Shown piece after piece: positions 24,446 through 30,566 of a stretch of 30,566 nucleotides of DNA. The notes beneath the pieces were generated by a model. It was not told the DNA's origin, did not search any database, and saw only the letters and a list, made by a program, of their open reading frames with translations. Origin of the DNA: Alphaproteobacteria bacterium (GTDB taxonomy: Bacteria; Pseudomonadota; Alphaproteobacteria; Rhizobiales; Aestuariivirgaceae); NCBI GenBank assembly GCA_026400595.1, contig JAPLOT010000315.1, forward strand, positions 1 to 30,566. The letters run 5' to 3'. How positions within the stretch are numbered: position 1 is the stretch's first letter; every line of letters starts with the position of its first letter. Position numbers and translations under genes: made by a program.

Positions 24446-25573
24446 ATGTCAGAGAAACTGGGTGTGATGCTGTGCGGCCATGGCAGCCGCGACGCCGATG
24501 CGGTGCGCGAATTCGCCGTGCTCTCAGAGCACCTGAAGCGCAGGCTGCCGCAATACCCGGTGGAATATGGCTATCTCGAATTCGCCACGCCGATCATCCG
24601 CAACGGGCTGGACAAGTTGCGCGAGCAGGGCGTCAACCGCGTGCTGGCGGTGCCCGGCATGCTCTTCGCCGCGGGCCATGCCAAGAACGACATTCCCTCC
24701 GTGCTCAATACCTATGCCGCGCAGAACGAATTGCGCATCGACTACGGCAAGGAACTGGGCATCGATCCCAAGATGATGCGGGCCGCCGCCGATCGCGTGC
24801 AGGAGGCGCTAGACGCAGCCGGCCCCGGCGTTCCACTGCATGAAACCCTGCTGGTGGTGGTGGGCCGCGGCGCGTCCGATCCCGACGCCAACTCCAACGT
24901 GTCCAAGGTGACGCGCCTCTTGTGGGAAGGCGTCGGCTTCGGCTGGGCCGAGACGGCCTATTCCGGCGTCACCTTTCCGCTGGTCGCGCCGGGCCTCGAG
25001 CATGCCGCGCGGCTGGGCTATCGCCGGATCGTTGTGTTTCCCTACTTCCTCTTCACCGGCATTCTCGTCCAGCGCATCTATGACGCGACCGATGCGGTTG
25101 CGGCGCGCCATCCGGAGATCGAGTTCGTCAAGGCACCCTATCTCAATGACCATCCGCAGGTGATCGCCACCTTCGAGGAACGTCTGCAGCAGATCCTCAC
25201 CGGCGACATCGCGATGAACTGCCAGATGTGCAAGTACCGCACCCAGGTGCTGGGCTTCGAGGCCGAAGTCGGCGCGCCGCAGGAAAGCCACCACCATCAC
25301 GTCGAAGGCATCGGCACGGCAGCCGACTGCGAATACTGCGACGGGGTCTGCAACAGCCTGTGCAAGACCATGCCGAAGAAGGCCAAGGCGCCGGCGCTGT
25401 CGCTCGATCCCGATGCCCCGGTGAAGGTGACCGTCGCGGGGCATCACGACCACGGACACGATCATGGCCATGGCCATCATCACCACGGTCATGACCATGA
25501 CCACGGCCACACCCATGCGCCCTATCCGCATGCCGATCATCCGCTGGGCCCGCGGAGCATGCAGAAGACGTGA
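24446..25573 (+). CDS. cbiX: CbiX-type sirohydrochlorin cobaltochelatase with cysteine-rich and histidine-rich C-terminus
   Basis: Class II chelatase that inserts Co2+ into sirohydrochlorin in the early-cobalt route. The 375-aa product has two homologous halves; active-site histidines are H12 (MLCGHGSRDADAV) and H78 (AAGHAKNDIPS). After residue 255 come NCQMCKYR (C259, C262) and CEYCDGVCNSLC (C295, C298, C302, C306), a likely Fe-S site as in long CbiX proteins, then a tail with about 20 histidines (333-366). The ATG at 24446 is preferred to 24425, because GGAAGG lies 9 nt upstream and the family starts here. It follows a structured leader and overlaps cobH by 4 bases (GTGA). Its presence beside CobN is unusual. 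Confidence 0.9.
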   Translation: MSEKLGVMLCGHGSRDADAVREFAVLSEHLKRRLPQYPVEYGYLEFATPIIRNGLDKLREQGVNRVLAVPGMLFAAGHAKNDIPSVLNTYAAQNELRIDYGKELGIDPKMMRAAADRVQEALDAAGPGVPLHETLLVVVGRGASDPDANSNVSKVTRLLWEGVGFGWAETAYSGVTFPLVAPGLEHAARLGYRRIVVFPYFLFTGILVQRIYDATDAVAARHPEIEFVKAPYLNDHPQVIATFEERLQQILTGDIAMNCQMCKYRTQVLGFEAEVGAPQESHHHHVEGIGTAADCEYCDGVCNSLCKTMPKKAKAPALSLDPDAPVKVTVAGHHDHGHDHGHGHHHHGHDHDHGHTHAPYPHADHPLGPRSMQKT

Positions 25574-26184
25574 TCGCCTATCTCCGAGATCCGCAGGCCA
25601 TCTACGCGCGCTCCTTCGCCATCATCCGCAGCGAGGCTGACCTCTCGCATCTGCCGCCGGATGCCGAGGCCATCGCGACGCGCGTGATCCATGCCTGCGG
25701 CATGCCCGAGATCGCCGCTGACCTTCGCATCTCGGATGGCTTCGTCACGGCGGCGGCCTCGGCCATCGCGGCAGGTCGGCCGGTGCTGGTCGATGCCGAG
25801 ATGGTGCGCCACGGAATCATCGACCGGTCGCTGAACGTCATCTGCACGCTGAACGATCCCGAGGCGCGGCGCATCGGCATGGCGGCCGGCACGACGCGCT
25901 CGGCGGCGGCGGTGGGTCTCTGGTGGCCGCATCTCGACGGCGCCATCGTGGCGATCGGCAATGCGCCCACCGCGCTCTTCGCGCTGCTCGAAGCCATCGA
26001 TGGCGGAGCGCCACGGCCCGCCGCCATCGTGGGTTTCCCCGTCGGCTTCGTGGGTGCCGCCGAATCCAAGGATGAGCTGGCCGCCAATCCGCGCGACATT
26101 CCCTTTGCCACGCTGCGCGGCCGCAAGGGCGGCTCGGCCATGGCGGCGGCGGTGATCAACGGCCTGACGCGCGGTGCTGCATGA
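25570..26184 (+). CDS. cobH: Precorrin-8X methylmutase CobH
   Basis: Moves the methyl group from C-11 to C-12 of precorrin-8X to give hydrogenobyrinate. The 204-aa product contains the catalytic His41 in RVIHACGMPEIAADL, the loop VDAEMVRHGI, RSAAAVGLW, AIGNAPTALFALLE and GFPVGFVGAAESK, all standard for CobH/CbiC. It starts with GTG at 25570, overlapping the cbiX stop, and overlaps cobL by 4 bases at its end. Length and motifs are normal. Confidence 0.97.
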   Translation: MIAYLRDPQAIYARSFAIIRSEADLSHLPPDAEAIATRVIHACGMPEIAADLRISDGFVTAAASAIAAGRPVLVDAEMVRHGIIDRSLNVICTLNDPEARRIGMAAGTTRSAAAVGLWWPHLDGAIVAIGNAPTALFALLEAIDGGAPRPAAIVGFPVGFVGAAESKDELAANPRDIPFATLRGRKGGSAMAAAVINGLTRGAA

Positions 26185-27389
26185 GCAAGTGGCTCACCAT
26201 CATCGGCATGGGCGAGGACGGCTACGCTGGGCTGTCGGAGAAGGCGAGGCAGGCGCTGCAGGCTGCCGAAGTGGTTGTCGGCTCCGAGCGGCTGCTCGGC
26301 TTCCTGCCGCCGCACGGGGCCGAGGTCCACGAATGGCCGCAGCCCTTCTCCGCCGTGGTGGAACGCATCACGCCGCTGCGCGGCCGCCGGACAGTCATCC
26401 TCGCCACCGGCGATCCGCTGAACTATGGCGTGGCGCGCAAGCTCCTGAGCTTCATTCCCTTCGCGGAGACCGAGATCATCCCGCATCTCTCGGCCTTCTC
26501 GCTGGCCGCCGCCCGCATGGGCTGGTCCCTGCCCGACTGCGATACGCTGACGCTGCATGGGCGCGATGCCGCCACCATCGAGGCCTTCATCCAGCCGGAC
26601 GTGCGCCTCATCGTGCTGACCGCCGATGCAACGACGATCCCCGAAGTGGCCCGCCGCCTCGTGGCGCGCGGCTTCGGGCAGAGCCGCATCACCGTGCTGG
26701 AAAACATGAGCGGCGCGCGCGAAGGACAGGCCGCCTTCACGGCGCATGCCCTGCCCGACAGGCCTTTCTCCGATCTCAACACGCTGGCGATCCACTGCAT
26801 TGCGGCTCCGGGCGCGCAGGTATTCTCGCGGCTTGCGGGCCTTCCCGACGAAGCCTTCATCCATGACGGGCAAATGACCAAGCGCGAGGTTCGTGCCGCG
26901 ACGCTCGCCTCGCTGTCGCCCGCACCCGACCAGCTGCTTTGGGACGTGGGCGCGGGCTGCGGCTCGATCGCAATCGAATGGATGCGCAGCAGCAGGGGCT
27001 GCGAAGCGATCGCCTTCGAAGCCAACGACGGCCGTAGCCGCATGATCGCGGCGAATGCCGATCGTCTCGGCACGCCGCGCCTCAGGATCGTGACCGGCGA
27101 GGCCCCTGACACGCTCGCCGGACAGGCGAGTCCGGATGCCATCTTCATCGGCGGCGGCCTGGGCGATCCCGGACTCTTCGAGGCATCCTGGGAGGCGCTG
27201 AAGCCCGGCGGCATCATGGCCGCCAACGTCATCAGTATCGAGGGCGAATTGCATCTCTACGACCTGCACGAGAAGCACGGCGGCGACATCACGCGCATCG
27301 AGGTCTCGAACCTCACGCGGATCGGCCCGCTCCGCGCGCTCCGGCCGCGCATGGCGGTCACCCACTGGCGGACCCGCAAGCCATGGTGA
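26181..27389 (+). CDS. cobL: Precorrin-6Y C5,15-methyltransferase (decarboxylating) CobL
   Basis: Methylates C-5 and C-15 and removes the C-12 acetate carboxyl. The 402-aa protein is the usual CbiE-CbiT fusion: residues 1-200 are a tetrapyrrole methylase (IIGMGEDGYAGLSEKA, ILATGDPLNYG), and residues about 225-400 a Rossmann SAM methyltransferase (motif I DVGAGCGSIAIEW at 255-267, then IFIGGGLGDPGL). It overlaps cobH by 4 bases and cobI by 7, so it is translated within the same polycistron. No damage is seen. Confidence 0.97.
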   Translation: MSKWLTIIGMGEDGYAGLSEKARQALQAAEVVVGSERLLGFLPPHGAEVHEWPQPFSAVVERITPLRGRRTVILATGDPLNYGVARKLLSFIPFAETEIIPHLSAFSLAAARMGWSLPDCDTLTLHGRDAATIEAFIQPDVRLIVLTADATTIPEVARRLVARGFGQSRITVLENMSGAREGQAAFTAHALPDRPFSDLNTLAIHCIAAPGAQVFSRLAGLPDEAFIHDGQMTKREVRAATLASLSPAPDQLLWDVGAGCGSIAIEWMRSSRGCEAIAFEANDGRSRMIAANADRLGTPRLRIVTGEAPDTLAGQASPDAIFIGGGLGDPGLFEASWEALKPGGIMAANVISIEGELHLYDLHEKHGGDITRIEVSNLTRIGPLRALRPRMAVTHWRTRKPW

Positions 27390-28090
27390 AGTCCGGCATT
27401 CTCTATGGCGTGGGCGTCGGTCCCGGCGATCCGGAACTGATGACCGTCAAGGCCTGGCGGCTGGTCTCGACCGCACGGGTGATCGCCTATCTCGTGGCCA
27501 ACGGGAAGGACTCCACGGCCCGCGACATCGCCGGCCCCTTCATCCCCGACGACGCCGTCCATCTGGTGATCGACATGCCCATGCGCACCGAGCGCGAGCC
27601 CGGCGAACGCGCCTACGATCAGGGCGCGGCCGCGATCGCCGTACATCTGCGCGAAGGCCGCGACGTGGTGATGCTCTGCGAGGGCGATCCCTTCTTCTAT
27701 GGCAGCTTCATGTATGTCTTCGCCCGGCTGGCGAGGGACTTCACGACTGTCGTGGTGCCGGGCGTCACTTCGATCACCGCATCGGCAGCCGCCATCGGGC
27801 GCCCCCTCTCGGCCCGCAACGAAGTGGTGAAGGTCCTGCCGGCGACGTTGCCCGAAGACCGCCTGCGCGAGGAACTGGCAACCGCAGAGAGCGTCGCCAT
27901 CATCAAGGTGGGGCGGCATCTGCCGAAGTTGCGCAACATCCTGGGCAGCCTCGACCTCGCGACTCGGGCGCATGTGATCGTCAAGGCCACCCATGGCGAC
28001 CAGCGCACCGCGCCGCTGCTGGAGGTTACCGAGGAGACCCTGCCCTATTTCTCCACCATCCTCGTCTATACCGGAGGCGAATCCTGGTGA
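27383..28090 (+). CDS. cobI: Precorrin-2 C20-methyltransferase CobI
   Basis: SAM-dependent methylation of precorrin-2 at C-20 to form precorrin-3A, the first committed step to the corrin ring. The 235-aa product has the SAM-binding start GVGVGPGDPELMTVKAWRLV, the LCEGDPFFYGSFMYVFARL motif, VVPGVTSITASAAAIGRPL and VGRHLPKLRNIL, all typical of CobI. It starts at ATG 27383 within the end of cobL and ends with a GTGA overlap into cobJ. Confidence 0.97.
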   Translation: MVKSGILYGVGVGPGDPELMTVKAWRLVSTARVIAYLVANGKDSTARDIAGPFIPDDAVHLVIDMPMRTEREPGERAYDQGAAAIAVHLREGRDVVMLCEGDPFFYGSFMYVFARLARDFTTVVVPGVTSITASAAAIGRPLSARNEVVKVLPATLPEDRLREELATAESVAIIKVGRHLPKLRNILGSLDLATRAHVIVKATHGDQRTAPLLEVTEETLPYFSTILVYTGGESW

Positions 28091-29877
28091 AGCCGGTCAT
28101 CTTCATTCTCGGCGTCTCGGCCCTGCCCCTGGCGCGGTTACTCAAGGCGGAGCTTGGCGGCGAGATCCACGCGCCTGACTGCGTGTCAGGCGGCGATATT
28201 GCATATCCGAAGGCCAGGGCCCATCTCGCCAGGCTCTTCAACGAAGGCCGGAGCATCGTCGGCCTCTGCGCCAGCGGCATCCTGATCCGCGCCATCGGTC
28301 CGCATCTCAAGGACAAGCGCCGTGAGCCCGCGGTGGTTGCGGTGGCCGAGGACGGCAGTTCCGCGGTGCCGCTGCTCGGCGGTCATCATGGCGCCAATGA
28401 CCTTGCACGCCGCATCGCCACAGTCTGCAAGGGCCATGCGGCGATCACCACGGCGAGTGACCTGCGCCTCGGCGTGGCGCTGGATGAACCGGCTGCGGGC
28501 TATGTGCTGGGCAATCCCGAGGACATGAAGAGCGTCACGGCTGCGATCCTGGCCGGCGCCACAGTGAGACTAGAGACTGCGCCGGGCCTTTCGCCGTTTC
28601 CCGGCTTGAACACTGCGACCGCAACGGACGAGTCCTCTTTCGTTACACTCAAGGTCTCGCATACGCGCAGTGCAGGCGACGGACGGACCCTCGTCTACCA
28701 TCCGAAGACACTCGTGCTTGGCATCGGCTGCGAGCGCGGCGTCCCGGCGAAGGATGTCATTGCCCATGTGGAGGCTGTACTGTCATCCGAGGGTCTCGCG
28801 CCGCAGGCACTGGCCGCGATTTCCTCCATCGATGTGAAGGCCGACGAGGCCGCACTCCATGCGGCGGCCCGCCATTTCGACGTTCCTGCGCGCTTCTTCA
28901 CCGCCGAAGAGCTTCGCGCGGAGTCTCATCGGCTGAAGACTCCGTCAGCCCTGGTCGAGAAGGAAGTGGGAACGCCGGGCGTGGCCGAGGCCGCGGCTTT
29001 GGCGATGGTCGGCAAGGACGGGACGCTTGTGGTGGAGAAGCGGAAGTCCGCGCGCGCGACCTGCGCCGTGGCCCAGGCCTCCGCGCCGCTGACCGACCTG
29101 CCGGGCCAAGCGCGTGGCATGCTTCATGTCGTGGGCCTCGGCCCCGGCACGCCGGAGTGGCGGGCACCAGCGGCCAGTGCCGCGCTCTCTTCATCGACCG
29201 ATTGGGTCGGCTACGGACTCTATCTCGATCTTGCCGCCGACCTGCGCGACGGCCAGATCGAGCACCGCTTTCCGCTGGGCGGCGAGGAAGACCGCGTGCG
29301 CCATGCCATAGCGCTCGCCAGGCAGGGCAAGGAGGTATCGCTCATCTGTTCCGGCGATGCGGGCATCTATGCCATGGCGGCGCTGGTCTACGAGATCGTC
29401 GATCTCGAGCCCTCGCGCATCGCGGTCAATGTCATTCCCGGCATCTCCGCCTTCCAGGCCGCCGCCGCCAAGGCAGGCGCCATGATCGGCCACGACTTCT
29501 GCTGCATTTCCCTGTCCGACCTGCTCACGCCCTGGGATGTCATCGAGCGGCGGCTGACGGCTGCCGCCGAGGGCGACTTCGTGATCGCCTTCTACAACCC
29601 GCGCTCGCTGAAGCGCCGCGACCAGATCGAGCGCGCCTTCGCCATCCTCGCGCGACATCGGCCGGCCAGCACGCCGGTGATCATCGCGTCAAACCTCGGG
29701 CGTCCCGAGGAGAATGTGAAGATCGTGCCTTTCGCGCAGTTCGATCCGGACGACGTCGACATGCTCACGCTGGTCATGGTCGGGTCTTCGCAATCCAAGT
29801 CCTTCGCGCGCGGCGATGGCACAACCTATGCCTATACGCCCCGAGGTTATGCCAGGAAGAGAGAGGCCGCAGAATGA
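28087..29877 (+). CDS. cobJ: CbiG-CobJ fusion: cobalt-precorrin-5A hydrolase-like domain plus precorrin-3B C17-methyltransferase
   Basis: 596 aa, more than twice the length of CobJ alone. Residues about 56-110 are CbiG N-domain (GLCASGILIRAIGPHLKDKR, AVPLLGGHHGANDLARRIA), about 115-205 a spacer, about 209-328 CbiG C-domain (LVLGIGCERGVPAKDVIAHV, SSIDVKADEAAL, LVEKEVGTPGVAEAAAL). Residues about 344-590 are CobJ (HVVGLGPGTPE, CSGDAGIYAMAALVYE with D424, VIPGISAFQAAAAKAGAMIG, FYNPRSLKRRDQ). CobJ contracts the ring while methylating C-17; CbiG opens the lactone in the anaerobic pathway. The GTG start at 28087 overlaps cobI and the stop overlaps cobM. Such fusions occur in other bacteria, but CbiG next to aerobic-type genes deserves note. 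Confidence 0.93.
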   Translation: MKPVIFILGVSALPLARLLKAELGGEIHAPDCVSGGDIAYPKARAHLARLFNEGRSIVGLCASGILIRAIGPHLKDKRREPAVVAVAEDGSSAVPLLGGHHGANDLARRIATVCKGHAAITTASDLRLGVALDEPAAGYVLGNPEDMKSVTAAILAGATVRLETAPGLSPFPGLNTATATDESSFVTLKVSHTRSAGDGRTLVYHPKTLVLGIGCERGVPAKDVIAHVEAVLSSEGLAPQALAAISSIDVKADEAALHAAARHFDVPARFFTAEELRAESHRLKTPSALVEKEVGTPGVAEAAALAMVGKDGTLVVEKRKSARATCAVAQASAPLTDLPGQARGMLHVVGLGPGTPEWRAPAASAALSSSTDWVGYGLYLDLAADLRDGQIEHRFPLGGEEDRVRHAIALARQGKEVSLICSGDAGIYAMAALVYEIVDLEPSRIAVNVIPGISAFQAAAAKAGAMIGHDFCCISLSDLLTPWDVIERRLTAAAEGDFVIAFYNPRSLKRRDQIERAFAILARHRPASTPVIIASNLGRPEENVKIVPFAQFDPDDVDMLTLVMVGSSQSKSFARGDGTTYAYTPRGYARKREAAE

Positions 29878-30566
29878 CCGTCCATTTCATCGGTGCCGGA
29901 CCGGGCGCCGCCGACCTCATCACGCTGCGCGGGCTGAAGCTGATCCAGTCCTGCCCGGTCTGCCTCTATGCCGGATCGCTGGTGCCGGAAGAAATCGTCA
30001 GGGCCGCGCCGGAAGGTGCGCGCGTGGTCGACACCGCGCCGCTGCATCTCGACGAGATCATCGCAGAGATGGAGGCTGCGCATGCGAAGGGTCATGATGT
30101 GGCCCGGGTGCATTCCGGCGACCCGTCGCTCTATGGCGCCATCGCCGAGCAGATGCGGCGGCTTGACCGCCTCGGCATTCCCTATGACGTGACGCCGGGC
30201 GTGCCGGCCTTCGCCGCCGCGGCGGCGGTGCTGAAAACGGAGTTCACACTGCCCGAAATCGCACAGACCGTCATCCTTACCCGCACCTCCATGCAGGCCT
30301 CGCCCATGCCGGAGGGAGAGGCGCTGGAGGAACTGGGACGCTCCAGGGCCACGCTCGCCATCCATCTCTCCATCCGCAACCTCGCCCATATCGAGCGGGT
30401 TCTCACGCCGCACTACGGGCCGGACTGCCCGGTGGTCGTCGCCTACCGCGTCACCTGGCCCGACCAGATGATCATCAAGGGGACGCTTTCGACGATCGCC
30501 AGGAAGGTGCGCGAGGCCAAGCTGACCCGCACCGCGCTGATCCTCGTGGGGCCGGTGCTGGGCGCC
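29874..30566 (+). CDS. cobM: Precorrin-4 C11-methyltransferase CobM, cut by the right edge
   Basis: SAM-dependent methylation at C-11 to make precorrin-5. 231 codons are present of about 250. The family features are VHFIGAGPGAADLITLRGLK, CPVCLYAGSLVPEEI, RVHSGDPSLYGAIAEQMRRL, DVTPGVPAFAAAAAVL and LTRTSMQASPMPEGE. It starts at ATG 29874, overlapping the cobJ stop by 4 bases. The frame is open to the last base. Further cob genes probably follow outside the window. Confidence 0.96.
   Translation, partial: MTVHFIGAGPGAADLITLRGLKLIQSCPVCLYAGSLVPEEIVRAAPEGARVVDTAPLHLDEIIAEMEAAHAKGHDVARVHSGDPSLYGAIAEQMRRLDRLGIPYDVTPGVPAFAAAAAVLKTEFTLPEIAQTVILTRTSMQASPMPEGEALEELGRSRATLAIHLSIRNLAHIERVLTPHYGPDCPVVVAYRVTWPDQMIIKGTLSTIARKVREAKLTRTALILVGPVLGA

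Noticed and set aside
25602..27365. 587-aa open frame on the minus strand opposite cobH-cobL
   Set aside because: It spans two well-supported genes on the other strand, and its composition is that of a shadow frame.

Overview
The window comes from a GC-rich alphaproteobacterium, most likely of the order Hyphomicrobiales (Rhizobiales). The evidence is a tatA-tatB-tatC-serS cluster, a divK-pleD cell-cycle pair followed divergently by a DUF3572 gene, a DUF1489 gene, a PutA without an N-terminal DNA-binding domain next to an Lrp-type regulator, and a cobalamin operon of aerobic (CobW/CobN/CobO) type. The genus cannot be told from the sequence. No tRNA, rRNA, CRISPR array, transposase, integrase or phage gene was seen.

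Layout. Positions 1-4959 are all on the minus strand: divK-pleD (phosphorelay and c-di-GMP control of polarity and cell cycle), a lone Fe3+-type ABC ATPase, then tatA-tatB-tatC and the start of serS. Positions 5096-6033 (+) carry DUF3572 and a HAD-like protein. A GST-like gene lacking its C-terminal domain (-), dinB (+) and an MFS exporter (-) follow. At 9373-9740 lies a decayed LuxR-type autoinducer-binding gene with a frame change and an internal loss. putA (-) and an Lrp/AsnC regulator (+) are divergent around an AT-rich promoter flanked by an inverted repeat. The regulator gene overlaps panC, which is followed by dhaK-dhaL. DUF1489 and a secreted TPR-SPOR protein (-) close this part.

From 17880 to the right edge is one long cobalamin operon on the plus strand. 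It begins with a promoter, a complete cobalamin riboswitch (B12 box at 18083-18098), cbtB-cbtA (predicted cobalt uptake), cobW, cobN, cobO, a CbiX-type chelatase with cysteine pairs and a His-rich tail, cobH, cobL, cobI, a CbiG-CobJ fusion and cobM (cut by the window end). Most junctions are 4-base start/stop overlaps. Two are not: cobW-cobN, and the 213-bp gap before cbiX. That gap holds a structured leader resembling part of the upstream riboswitch.

The points most worth checking are these. First, cobN changes frame at about 20322 and appears to lack roughly 50-60 residues. Second, a possible second, divergent cobalamin-type leader with a hairpin over the ribosome-binding site precedes cbiX. 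Third, anaerobic-pathway modules (CbiX, CbiG) sit in an operon with an aerobic cobaltochelatase that looks damaged. Three unrelated genes in 30 kb (GST, LuxR-like, cobN) show internal or terminal losses. That may be real decay or an assembly problem, and it should be resolved first.
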